Assembly (NCBI RefSeq): GCF_945859705.1
Contig: NC_079137.1
Location: 30,561,322-30,625,321 of the forward strand
DNA: 64,000 nucleotides
Reading direction: 5' to 3'
From: Episyrphus balteatus
Taxonomy: Eukaryota; Arthropoda; Insecta; Diptera; Syrphidae
Of the stretch, positions 21,891 through 34,312 are shown in pieces (position 1 is the stretch's first letter; each line of letters opens with the position of its first letter). The translations under genes and the position numbers were made by a program. The notes under the pieces are model-generated. The model searched no databases. It was not told where the DNA came from and saw only the letters and a program-made list of their open reading frames with translations.

Positions 21891-24150
21891 ATGTCTATTT
21901 TGATGGAAATGCAAAAAGTTTAGATGTTACATAAAATATTAAGATACTGAATTGAAAAAAAAATTATATAAACACTAAGGAAATTTTACCTTTTACTTAA
22001 TCACATTAGGTATGAATCAATACTTACAGTTACTTTATATTTTTCTACGTTTGATATTATAATAATGGTTTTTCTATTTTGTTTCAGATCAATATCATAC
22101 GCAATGTCAGCAAAGACAGCATTTGGAACCTTATTATGCTATCGATTTGTAAATTATATATTCAGTGTTAAGCTTAAATCAGAAACATTAACAAGAAAAA
22201 AAGAAAGAAAAGTATCTTTTAAAAAAAACACACACACACACTTAAGAAATACGCTTATTAATTATAAATTAATCTTTAAACTATTGTGTAATATAATCTG
22301 GAAGTTTATAAATATAAAATTGAGAAAACTAAAAAAAATCATCATTAAATACATTAGAAGAAATATAGTTGAATTATTAATAAATAATTATTGTGATTTC
22401 AGGAAATTAAAACAAAACAAAAAAAGAGCTAATTTTGTTGTTCTTGTATATATGTATTCAAAATCTTTATAAACTAGATTCTATGTACAATTTAAAATAA
22501 CTTTATAAATATTTAAAAAAAATAGCTCATTATAATTATTATTAATAATATTAACGTATAAGTAGACGTTTAAGGAATTATGTTGAGATGTTTAACACAC
22601 ATCTCAATTTACTAGTTTTTATGTTTAGTTGTGTACGATATTCATACATATATAATATAGGTGTATAAACATGGATGTGATTCTATTAGTTATTTCAGTA
22701 GACCGCAAATTATCCGACTTAAATTTTTTTATTTTACATTTTTTCACATAAACAAGGAAAGAGTTTTTTCTCAATTTTTATTCAATTCAAACATGTCTGT
22801 GAATTATTACAAAACAAATAAATTATTATAATCTAATAGTTAAACAAGAAACTAATAATTATAACAACAGTTTAATGTATTGTTAAATTGTTCTTGTTCT
22901 CTATAATGGATTATGTCAAAAATATATACTGATATACCCTACACAACAAATAATAAAAAAAATGAAGAATACAATAAAATACAGAAAAATACTATTTGTG
23001 CACGTTTTATTTTTATAAGGTCGTCGTAGGGTTTCGAACCAAGGTTAAGATAAGAAGAGTGTTGGTTTTAAATACAAATCGAAAAAACGTATTGATTAGC
23101 ATAAGCATATTGGGTCATATGCAAAAAGATGAGATGGAGCCCTTTTTTTTTCCTGTTTTGAGAACTTTCTTAAGGTGGCATGTAAAAAAATATAACTAGT
23201 CTATTTAGATATCATATGTTGACCTCAATATTACACGAGATGATATCTTAAAAGAATTATGCTAGCCGGTTAATTTATTTTGCCATTTTTTAGAAGTAGG
23301 TCAGATAAAAATCATTTGTTTTTAATTTCTTGGTTTCCGTTTTTCTTTATTTTCTTTTTAGTTTTGTGCGATAGTGAATCTTTTAATTTGTTTTTTATTT
23401 TACTTTTTATAATATAGTTTTTAAAGTTTAAAGAAAAACATATACATATTATGTGGTACGACATGTCATATATCTATATGCGATACCTAAGGTGACCATC
23501 CGTCCCGGTTTTCTATAGCTTGCAAATTCCCTAATTTGTTATTCAAAATTTTAATTACTTTGTAAGGAAAACAAGAAAACAGTGGTTGGAAAATAAAAGT
23601 TTTTCTTATTTTTCGGACAAAAGCATTAACCAATTATTTAGTTCCAGCTTGAAAAACAATTTCAAAATCGAATTAAATAAAATTTAAATGTTAAAAAGTT
23701 TTGAGTAGGAATTCAAATAAAATTGCTAGTCCGCTGAAATAGTAAATAATAAATTAAATATGGCTAGTTACATACAATTTGCCGTGCTGAACATAAAATT
23801 TTATAATCTTTTTATCACTTTGCACGAAAATCACAAGCCAAATGAATATTAAAATTTAAACACTATTGTTATACTTTGCTTTATCATATGTCATTCTATT
23901 TACCATTTAATATCTACTTTAGTAGGTACATTTATATGATTCCTAATGGAGGATAGAACAAAATGGCGTGCAAAAAACTTGACCCTAGACATTTAAAAAT
24001 AATAATGTTCACTTTCCTCTTTTTACCAAACATATAAATATATTGATGCAAAATAAAGCCCATTTAACATGAAGTTGTGAATAGAGCTAGAAACAAGAAG
24101 GAGTTCATGTTCTAACCAAAAAATTAAAATAATAATTTTAGTGGAGTAAC
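21891..24150. other. AT-rich intergenic region
   Basis: No gene was recognised. A 135-residue ORF at 22065-22472 is Lys/Ile/Asn-rich with no domain. A B-box-like GGGTTTCGAACC occurs near 23030 and a transposon-end-like GGTGACCATCCGTCCCGG near 23493. Each is alone and neither is enough to call an element. Confidence 0.4.
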
Positions 24151-26880
24151 TAAAGCTCATCTGACGCAGTTAATACAGTAGTGGTAGAATCTTCCTCTGC
24201 TATATCTAACATAGACCCTTACCATCCCCCACTTGACATATTTCTTGACTTAGGAGGTCATTTACTTGTAAATAGTAATTCTCAAGACAATTCATATGAA
24301 TTTGACTTTAGGAGAGCTAATTTTCATCAGTTATCTGATAAACTTAGTGCATCTGGTATTGTAAATATTCCAGTTTCGTGTGACGTTGAAAACGCGGTGT
24401 CATATTTTTATAACGTTTTAAATAGTTGTATAGCGGAGATAGTTCCCTTGAAAAGATCCAAATACACAAGCATATGCCATCCATGGTATACCAAAGAACT
24501 TAAAACTCTCCGAAACAAAAGAAATAAAGCATGGAAAAATTATTTGAAAAATATGTCCCCGGAAAATCATGATTTATACATCTCTCTTTTTGATGAGTTT
24601 AAGACTCTCTCTAATAGTATTTATGCAGAATATCTTGAGTCGATGGAGATTTCTATCAAACAAGACCCTAAAAGTTTTTGGAAATTCGTCAATTCAAAAA
24701 AAAAGTCTGACGGCTATCCAGTCAACTTTAATTATAACAATAATATCTTAAAAAGTACTATTGAGATCTCTGACGCGTTTGCAAATAACTTTAGTCAATC
24801 TTTTATTGATACCCCCATCGATATAGATATAGATTACTTCCATTATTTACGTGATTACCCCCAAGTTACATTTAACAGTATTCCAGTTGAGCTCGATAAG
24901 ATCTCACACTGTCTTTCACTTCTTCATGATGATTGCTCTCTGGGACCTGATGGAATTCCTCCGATAGTTTTGAAAAACTGTAGATCCGTTTTAGCTCTCC
25001 CTCTTCAACACATTTTCGTATTATCTCTTAAATCGGGTATATTTCCAAACATATGAAAAAGCGCATATATTACTCCTGTTTTTAAAAAGGGAGATAAAGC
25101 CCACATAACTAACTATAGGCCAATATCTAAACTTTCATGTATTCCAAAGCTTTTTGAGCAAGTTATTTGTGATAGTTTAACGTTCTACTGTAAAAATATT
25201 ATTTGTAATCAACAACATGGTTTCATGCAAAAAAGATCAACGGTTACGAATCTACTTTCATTTTTGCAAAATTGCTCCTTCGCTTTAGAAAGTGGACAGG
25301 AACTCGACTGCATTTATACAGACTATTCTAAGGCTTTTGATCAACTTTCTCATGACATCATAAAGTTTAAATTAAAAATGTTTGGTTTTCCTATAAGTTT
25401 TATCACTTGGATTTCTTCTTACCTTAAAAATAGATCATATCAGGTGAAATTCAGAGGGACCTTCTCAAAATCGTTCATTGCCAAATCGGGCGTCCCGCAA
25501 GGTAGTCACCTGGGACCTCTTCTTTTTATTTTAGCTATTAATGACGTACCGTTATGTTTACGTAAGAGTGAAATTCTTATTTTCGCAGATGATATGAAAA
25601 TTTACAAAAGCATTAGCTCTGTGAATGACCGCATATCCTTGCAAGATGATCTTGATAGATTTGCTATTTGGTGTACAAGGAACGGTTTAAATCTCAACCC
25701 GACTAAATGTCAGACGATGACCTTTTCAAAGAAAAAAACTCCTAGTCTGTATGATTATAAGATATCGCATCACACTTTACTCCGTGTGCATAGCTTTAAA
25801 GACCTTGGTGTTAACTTTAACTCCAACCTCGATTTCTCAGAGCACATAAACCTGATTGTAAACAAGGCCAATTCTATGTTAGGTTTTGTCAAGCGTTGGT
25901 CGAAAGAGTTTAGGGACCCTTACGTTACATTAGCTCTTTACAACTGCTTAGTTCGCCCCCACTTAGAATACGCATCTCAAGTTTGGACACCTTTTTACAG
26001 CATCCATATAGAAAGAATAGAATCAGTCCAACGTAATTTTATTCGTTTTGCCTTAAAAGGCTTACCATGGACGGACCCTTTTAACCTTCCTTCCTATGAA
26101 CATCGAATCAACCTACTGCAGATCCAAACCTTGTCTCAAAGGAGAGTAAATAACGACCTTGTATTTATTCATCAACTTATAACGGGTGTAATTGATGGCC
26201 CGGATCTGCTTAATTCTATTAATTTTAACTACCGGAGAGGTGCTTATAACTTTCGTAGCTTAGATTTAATAAAATTACCCCAACACCGTACTAATTATGG
26301 TATGCATGTGCCCTTAACTCGCATGTGTAAGCTTGTAAATTTGAATACTAATCTGTTTGATTTTAATATTAATAAAACTAGTCTGAAAAAAATACTAAAA
26401 ACCAGTGTACCACGCTCATAAACTTTTTTTTTGTATTTATGTTCAATGTTTACTGATTCTTTTCTCATTTAATGTCTTTATACCTAATTGTATGTACATA
26501 TGTATATTGAATTATTTTTTTATCAACACTCTTGACTATTAAAACATTTTTGTTTTAAAATTTTGACACTTTCTGAAAATTAAACATGAAATATTAAATT
26601 TATTTTTTTGTTCATTTTAAATTTTTTTTATTCTGCACAGATATAATAAATGCTTGTACTAAGCAGTCCCAATCTTTGACCTTCCTTTGATATTCGTATC
26701 ACCATTCTCTTTACTTATTTAGTTCTTTTTAATTTGTTTTTACCTTCAAAAAACACTAAAAAGTGCCGATACGATAATCATCCGCAAATGACTTCGTACT
26801 CGGTGAAAATGGACCCCAGCGCGTGCGGTATCTGGGGGGAAAGAGGCGTGGGAATAAAAAAAAAAAAAAAAAAAAAAAAA
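24151..26880 (+). mobile_element. 5'-truncated non-LTR retrotransposon with poly(A) tail
   Basis: The element begins within the end of the endonuclease domain, carries a nearly complete reverse transcriptase ORF, a 3' UTR of about 430 bp and a 25-nt A run (26856-26880). FADDMKIY in the RT core and the C-terminal layout resemble CR1/L2/Crack-like insect elements, but clade assignment needs a tree. The poly(A) tail abuts the giant palindrome starting about eight bases later. No clear target duplication was found. Confidence 0.75.
24181..26421 (+). pseudogene. Non-LTR reverse transcriptase ORF2 with a single nonsense codon
   Basis: The frame is open from 24154 to the stop at 26421 except for one TGA at 25054-25056. 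At that place the family has a conserved Trp in the GIFP..WK motif, so a single TGG to TGA change is the likely break. Upstream, residues such as DPYHPPLDIFL look like the endonuclease end. Downstream are the RT motifs DYSKAFD, SGVPQGSHLGPLLF and FADDMKIY, then the C-terminal LRPHLEYASQVW-type region. The lack of other lesions suggests recent insertion. Confidence 0.85.
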
Positions 26881-26888
26881 TTGGCAAT

Positions 26889-28321
26889 ATTAGGGAACCC
26901 GGCCGAACAGCTTAGATTTTGATGATCTTTTTTTTCAAACGTCGGTAATTAAAAATACTTTAAAGTCTATAGATTAAAAATTGCCGGTGTTGCCGTTTTG
27001 ATTTTTTAAATTTAATTGAAGATTTTTGTGAACAAAAACAAATTTTTTTCAACAATTTTTCTTAAATTTCATAAATTAATTGATGCCAAAAGATTGTCTA
27101 GGAAATTCAAGGAAAAAAAATATATGGGAGTGAGGGACAATCTTCCATAGTTCAAGCGATAGATGCAATTTTCTTATTAATTGACTTCAAACACAAAAAA
27201 AAATATTTGAACACAACGGCAACACCTACAATATTCAAATATACATTTTTTAAAAGCTAGAAGCTTAGTCATATATGTAAAATTAAAATTAAGTTAATTG
27301 AATGAACGGCTTTTGAAAGAATGGTAATTGAACTCAGATTTTTGAAAAAAAAATTATTGAAAAAAATTTAACATGTCGTTTTTTAAACTTGGTCGTAATA
27401 TAAAATGCATTTATTTTCAAATTTTTTTTGGCCGCATTTATTATGATTTCAAATTATAAAAGGAAATGTCAATATGTATTACGGTTTATGAAAAAAATTA
27501 AAAAGTATTTCATTTTCGAAGAACTTTTTTTAATAAAAGTTTTAAAAAAAAAGGTAACTTATTTTTTTTTTTAAGTTCAACATCTAAACATAAAATTATT
27601 TTTTATTCATTTAATAACCCTTACTGTTGAAAGTTAAATAGTTAAAGTTCCTATTTACCACAGTCTTTGAGAAAATTAATTATTTCAATGCAAAAATTCA
27701 GTTTTAATAAAAAAAAAACATTGAAATTGAAGTAATTTTTCATTTTTTTTTTTCAAAAGTGTGATGTGACCTTTTTTGCTTCAAAATTCAACTGATAATA
27801 TTTATGGCCAAAAATTTTTTTTAAATAAATTCATATTTTATTAGAAAAAGTTTGGAAAAAAGTCATTTTAAATTTTTCTAATAACATTTTTTTTTTTAAT
27901 TCTGAGTTTGAGGACCATTTTTTCAAAAAGTCTTGATTAAATTTAGTGGATTTAAATTTAAGAGATAAGAATGAGCTTCTGGCTTTTTAAAAATGTATTT
28001 TAAAATATTGTAGGTGTTGCCGTTGTTTTCAAAATATTTTTTTTTGTGTTTGAGGTCAGAATGTTAGAAAATTGCATTCATCGCTTAAACGATGGAAGAT
28101 TGTCCCTTACTGCCTTTTATATATTTTCCTTAAATTACCTTGAGAATCTTTTGCTATCATTTGTTTTATGAAATTTAAGCAAAAAAATTAATTTTAATTT
28201 TAAAAAACAATACGGCAACACCGGCAATTTTTAATCTATAGACTTTAAAGTATTTTTAATTACCTACGTTTGAAAAAAAAGTCGTCAAAATCAGAGCTGT
28301 TCGGCCGGGTTCCCTAATAAT
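26889..28321. mobile_element. 1.4-kb fold-back palindrome element P1
   Basis: The left end TTAGGGAACCCGGCCGAACA is matched inverted at the right end (CGGCCGGGTTCCCTAA, ending 28321 or so). The first ~140 bp of each arm are over 90% identical by eye. Similarity decays inward but can be followed almost to the centre near 27605, for example TGCCGTTGTG/TGCCGTTGTT and GGACAATCTTCCAT with its inverse near 28085. TA lies on both sides, so a Tc1/mariner-like TA target is possible. There is no ORF. Confidence 0.75.
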
Positions 28322-29019
28322 TTGCTTTAGTTACTCTACTATTTAAAGATTCTCAACTTTGGTTATTTTATTATAGAATAGAGAATTTATCAATAACACT
28401 TAACACATTCAAAATTAGAAACATAATATACCTACAGTAAAATGCAATACTGACACGCACGTTCAAATTGCTTAAAATTTTAAAACTCTGATATTCAAAT
28501 GCCCAATATCTATGTATTTTCGATCACAGAAGATATCAAGCAAAATTTTCCCATCACTTCATCGTCATCACAAGTAGCTTCGCTATTTAGCATAGTCTCT
28601 AGATATTTAAACTTTTGACACTTTCGAAGCACTACTTTTCTACCTTTTCAATGAACTTTCCAAAATTGGAAGGATTTTATTTATTTTTAGAATGGTATTT
28701 ATATAGCTTCAAGATTCTTTTTTTTTTTCAAACTTCTACGATTTTTTAAGACTGCAAAATCAGTCATCAAAGCAAAAACTATACTCTTGACTTTGACTAT
28801 CATATCTCATATTTATATTTATTTAATTCGTTAAATACTAACGTTACATTACATCTTAATATTAAATTTATATACTAAAAAAAAACATTAAAAGAAAAAC
28901 ATTAAATACAATATTACATATATGTACATTAAAATTGTGCATTAAAGAAATTTTGTTTGAAATTCTTACTCTTAAAATTAACATTAAATGAAGAAATTAT
29001 AAAATAGTATCTTTTGAAG
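28322..29019. other. Spacer between two palindromes
   Basis: AT-rich sequence of about 700 bp with no recognisable gene or repeat. Confidence 0.4.
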
Positions 29020-32000
29020 ACTGAAATAGTCTATTTAATAGACCCGAGCTCCAGAGCAAAAATAGAACAAATTCGTTCAAGACTTTTTATTGGCGATTAT
29101 GATTCCTTGGCATACAAGAATACTCCAGCCAAAAGTGCTACTAAATCCATTGGTGCATTTCTGAGAAAACGGCAACACTGGTCGGTTTTCAGTTTTTTTG
29201 ATTTAACTCGAAAACCAAGCCTGACTTTGAAATGGTTCAAAGACACTTTTCATAGCAAATTAAATTTTCTGTCAAGTTAAGATGGTTAAAAAATTTAAAA
29301 AATTATTTTTGACTAAAATTCTAACCTAAAATCAAAGAAAAAAAAGTTAAAAAAATGGCAATTTTATTTTTTTTTACTAAATCAAGGAGCATTTTGTGTA
29401 TGTAGCCGGGACGTCCAAACTTTGTACTAATGAAATAAAGTAGAGGTAAAATCCTTTGATAATATGTAATTTTTATTTTTTTTTGTCAAGAAACAACTTA
29501 AATGTACCTATTCAAAAATTAGCACTTTTTCTAAATTTTTGACTTTTTTAGTTAAAAGCAAGTTTTTGAAACTCGATAAAATCGTATTAATTGGTAACTT
29601 TTAGACTTTTAAAGTAAACATACTTCGAGGTATTGATTTAATATAAACTAAATAATATGACAAACAAAAAAATTTATTTGCATCCTTATGGCCTTTTGTG
29701 CAATTTTGTGTATGTCCATTTTTATAAATTCGGGTCGAATGGATGGACGGAGAGCCATTAGCTTTGGTCTATTGCATAGAAGAACATTTAATACCAACTC
29801 TTTTACTGTTTTCAATGGCCTGAAAATCAATTCTTGTAAAATCCGCGACCAACGAAAAGTTTCTCTTGAAAAACGAAAAAAATACTCTAATGAGTTTGAA
29901 ACAAAATAGCTCAGGCAAATTAGTAAATCAAATTGCACTTTTCGCGGGACAAATTTTTTTCATGGAACGTGTTTAGGTGAATGTCCTTATCGTAAAAGTG
30001 AATTTTTTGGGATGATAAGATATCGGGAACAGCCGTCATCTTGGAAAAGAGGTCGGTGCCGTTTTTATTTTATAACTCCATTTTTACTCATTTAAACCAA
30101 AAATGTCCGAGGATAAACTTATTATCAAATAAATTATCTAAAAAATGGTATACAAATGAATTCCGTGAGTTAGTTAAATTCAATTTTATAGTCGGTCAAA
30201 ATCCGGGTTCTTCTCGCAAGGTTAAGACAATATGACATTTTTTCAAATATCTGAAGAACTTTTGATTTGTTTGGGATTTTCTAAAAGAATGAATTATAGC
30301 ACTTTTAATTATCTATGAAATGAGCCCTTTATCGTTACTGTAACCAACATAATGTATAAGCTATCTAACGTCGAAGTTCACATTCTACCAGTCAAAAGTG
30401 AGAAAATATCAAGTTTTCTTCTATTAGACCGAGCAAATTTTTGAAGTGGAGGTATAACCAAAATATAAGTAAACAGTTTTTTAACTATATTCGTCTAAAT
30501 ATTGAATTCAAAGTTTGAAATATTTAATGTTAACCTTTATATGGTTTTCGAGGTTTTAAATGAAGTGAATTTTCCAATTAATGTGAATAAGCTAAAGTGA
30601 CACTATTTAAAATTCTAAATATAAGAACTGATGCCCTGTCATTTTTCCTAAACATGAACACCTCAATCTCAGCATTACGATAAGTATAACTCAAGATATG
30701 AGCTGTGTAAGCCGTTATGTTTTCGAGACTATTGTGTTTAATTTTTGATTGTTTATTTGAACTATTGAAATCCCAAATATGTTCAGTTTAAAAATCGTAT
30801 ATCATGACTTCGACGTTTGTTGCTTCCACAATGTGATGGTTACAAAAACAATAAAGGGTTCATTTCATAGATAATTAAAAGTGCTATAATTCATTCTTTT
30901 AGAAAATCCCAAACAAATCAAAAGTTCTTCAGATATTTGAAAAAATGTCATATTGTCTTAACCTTGCGAGAAGAACCCGGATTTTGACCGACTATAAAAT
31001 TGAATTTAACTAACTCACGGAATTCATTTGTATACCATTTTTTAGATAATTTATTTGATAATAAGTTTATCCTCGGACATTTTTGGTTTAAATGAGTAAA
31101 AATGGAGTTATAAAATAAAAACGGCACCGACCTCTTTTCCAAGATGACGGCTGTTCCCGATATCTTATCATCCCAAAAAATTCACTTTTACGATAAGGAC
31201 ATTCACCTAAACACGTTCCATGAAAAAAATTTGTCCCGCGAAAAGTGCAATTTGATTTACTAATTTGCCTGAGCTATTTTGTTTCAAACTCATTAGAGTA
31301 TTTTTTTCGTTTTTCAAGAGAAACTTTTCGTTGGTCGCGGATTTTACAAGAATTGTTTTTCAGGCCATTGAAAACAGTAAAAGAGTTGGTATTAAATGTT
31401 CTTCTATGCAATAGACCAAAGCTAATGGCTCTCCGTCCATCCATTCGACCCGAATTTATAAAAATGGACATACACAAAATTGCACAAAAGGCCATAAGGA
31501 TGCAAATAAATTTTTTTGTTTGTCATATTTAGTTTATATTAAATCAATACCTCGAAGTATGTTTACTTTAAAAGTCTAAAAGTTACCAATTAATACGATT
31601 TTATCGAGTTTCAAAAACTTGCTTTTAACTAAAAAAGTCAAAAATTTAGAAAAAATGCTAATTTTTGAATAGGTACATTTAAGTTGTTTCTTGACAAAAA
31701 AAAATAAAAATTACATATTATCAAAGGATTTTACCTCTACTTTATTTCATTAGTACAAAGTTTGGACGTCCCGGCTACATACACAAAATGCCCCTTGATT
31801 TAGTAAAAAAAAATAAAATTGCCATTTTTTTAACTTTTTTTTCTTTGATTTTAGGTTAGAATTTTAGTCAAAAATAATTTTTAAAATTTTTTAACCATCT
31901 TAACTTGACAGAAAATTTAATTTGCTATGAAAAGTGTCTTTGAACCATTTCAAAGTCAGGCTTGGTTTTCGAGTTAAATCAAAAAAACTGAAAACCGACC

Positions 32001-32151
32001 AGTGTTGCCGTTTTCTCAGAAATGCACCAATGGATTTAGTAGCACTTTTGGCTGGAGTATTCTTGTATGCCCAGGAATCATAATCGCCAATAAAAACTCT
32101 TGAACGAATTTGTTCCATCGAAAAGGGTCTATTCAATAGACTAAAATCAGT
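29020..32151. mobile_element. 3.1-kb giant inverted repeat P2
   Basis: Two arms of about 1.36 kb (29020-30380 and 30810-32151) are inverted copies around a ~430-bp spacer. Most of each arm is near-identical: translated segments 30041-30235 (+) and 30948-31142 (-) are the same over 64 residues, and 29688-29909 and 31274-31495 differ by one residue. Each outer end carries its own small palindrome, GTCTATT-N-AATAGAC (29029-29043 and 32127-32141). No transposase is recognised. It may be a non-autonomous fold-back element, or a recently inverted duplication. Confidence 0.8.
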
Positions 32152-32505
32152 TGATTCAACAACGGATCACTTTATAGAAAATTCAAGGATACATTTAATA
32201 ACTTCATTTAATTCTCTACAAAGAAGTTAAGTTTTCTTTTTTAAAAAAACGTTTTCTTACATATTAGATCAATTTAGAAAAGCTATCAAAATAGGCATTT
32301 TTACGTTTTTTTTAGAAAATGTACCGTTATTTTATATCTATGTTAGGTAAGATTGACTGCTGGAACACAATGGTGTCGGAGTCCTAACTGGAATAGCTGT
32401 CAAAGTGCAAATGCAAATGTACGAACACAATGCGACGCAACTGGAACCGGAGCCGGAGTCGGAAAAGTTCACCAACTTTTAACTAAACTGAGGCTTAATT
32501 ATTAA
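32152..32505. other. Spacer with a GC-richer patch
   Basis: No gene is seen. About 32360-32465 is more GC-rich than its surroundings, with GGAACCGGAGCCGGAGTCGG near 32442, and may be a remnant of an older element. Confidence 0.35.
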
Positions 32506-32893
32506 CGGCCATATTATTCACTAGTTTAAAAAATACATCTGGATGTAAACAATGTCAAATGTCAAAAATTAATCCAATTCCATAATATTCACTACTTAAA
32601 TCCAATCTTAAATCCAATTTTTTAAATCCAATCTCGTTAAATCCTGTTTAACTTTATAAATCCAGATGTAAAATTAATTTTCACAGTGTTCAGTTGTTTT
32701 TTCACGTATTTTGTGAAGGAAAAATAAAGATAAATGCAAATTATACAAAATTTATTGAATAAACATATAATTTTTTTTGAGTGAATAATATGAACAAAAA
32801 ATTAAATCCTTGGATTTATGAAATTTCGATTTAATGGATTGGATTTAAAATTAACTTAAATCCAAACTAAATCCAGAGTGAATAATATGGCCG
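32506..32893. mobile_element. Harbinger-like MITE with AAATCCA subterminal repeats
   Basis: The inverted ends CGGCCATATTATTCACT (32506-32522) and its inverse (32877-32893) are perfect. TAA flanks both sides (32503-32505 and 32894-32896), the TWA target typical of PIF/Harbinger. The interior contains many copies of AAATCCA or its inverse, clustered toward both ends, as expected for subterminal transposase-binding repeats. It is 388 bp and non-coding. Confidence 0.75.
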
Positions 32894-32896
32894 TAA

Positions 32897-33189
32897 ATCT
32901 AATATACCTGTAATTAATCTGCACAATAACAGATTTATTCATCAAATAGTTTTTCTGTTCTGAGGGTTTGAATTTGATTTTCTTCTAATCCTTTTTTTAT
33001 GAGCAAAATCAAATTATTTTGAGTTTATTTGAACATTTTATTAATAAATACTGTTTAAATTTTAGATAAACTAATAGTACAGGTAAAATAGGCATTTAAA
33101 AAAGAAAAAATTGTTACAGTCATGAAACTTGGCAAAAAGTTTGCTTTTGAGATAAGAACCAAGTACAAAAAAAGTCTATAAAAAAAAGT
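32897..33189. other. AT-rich spacer
   Basis: No feature recognised before the tandem array. Confidence 0.35.
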
Positions 33190-34312
33190 TGGGGGGAAGG
33201 GTGTTTTTTCGCGGACAAGACGGAGGGGGTGAAGGTCAAAAATATACTGAAAAAAATTGTTTGTCGAATATCATCATATGACACATGTTTTCAAGGTATT
33301 TTTTGATGCTGAACGTAATGACATAACAATAAAGTCTATACGATTGCTCTAAGAAAAGTTATTGCCGATTAAAAACAAGGGTGCTTGTTTTTTGACTTCA
33401 ACAAGTAAAATATAACCGAAACCCATGTGAAAAACATGCTACACTGATAAAATTCGGGACGAAGGTTTTAGATAAAGCAGGGACAAAGGATTCATAAAGT
33501 TCTTAAAATTATTTTTGGTGAAAGGGTGTTTTTTTGATGGGTTAAGTTGTGTGTGAGGAAGGTATCATAACAGCTGACTTAAATTTTATTAATTTTTAAA
33601 ACTTGGTGTAAATGTTTTGGTTGGTATAAGAATTAAGAATCTATAAAGTGTACAAAATTATCTTGAGTGAAAGGGTGTTTTTTTCTAAGAAATGATGAAA
33701 TTCGGAACTAGTACCACAAAAACTAGGAAAAAATTGTTACACCAATGAAAATTGGTAAAAATGTTTCATTTATAACAGAAACTAAGAACCCGAAAAGTTT
33801 ATAAAAATATTTTAGGTTAAAGGGTGTTTTTTTGGGAAATAGGGAAAAATCCGCGATAAGTCCGATAAAAGCAATGGTATAAATGGTACAATTACGAAAT
33901 TCATTAAATATGTTCTCTTTTCCATGGGAATTACGAATAATGTATGTCTATAAATTTTTTTTATTTGAAAGGGTGTTTTTGTTAGAAGTAAAGAAAATAT
34001 GGGTATACATATTTGAAAAAGTGTGTAATACTAGAGTAATATTAGTGGTACCCTATTGAAATTCAGCAATTATGTTACTTTTAAGATAAGAAACAAGAAT
34101 CTAAAGTGTCTATAAAAATATCATGGTTAACAGGGTGTTTTTTTGAGTGAAAACAAAAATGATGGGTCACCCTAATGAAATTTGGTAAAAACATTGATTT
34201 TGGGATAGAAAGCAAGAATAAAGAGTTTTCATAAAAAAATTTTGGTGAAAGGGTGTTTTTTTCGAAGAGACAGTAAAATTTGTAATTGGTCCCAAAAAGC
34301 CAATGATTCGTG
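33190..34312. repeat. Degenerate ~150-bp tandem array
   Basis: The motif AAAGGGTGTTTTTTT recurs at about 33202, 33518, 33669, 33820, 33969, 34133 and 34249. Most spacings are 116-164 bp, commonly close to 150. Between the motifs each unit has a related order: an AATGAAATT-like block, then GATAAGAAACAAGAAT-like, then TCTATAAAAA. Units are diverged, so this is an old satellite-like array or the internal repeats of an element. Confidence 0.65.

Noticed and set aside
22065..22472. 135-aa Lys/Ile/Asn-rich ORF
   Set aside because: Composition matches random AT-rich sequence, and no domain or splice context supports it.
29014..29280. ORFs in the arms of palindrome P2 as genes
   Set aside because: The same short ORFs appear in both arms because the arms are duplicated. 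They have no recognisable domain, and conservation here reflects recent duplication, not selection.
33190..34312. CRISPR-like array
   Set aside because: Repeats are long, diverged and tandem without unique spacers, in an insect genome.
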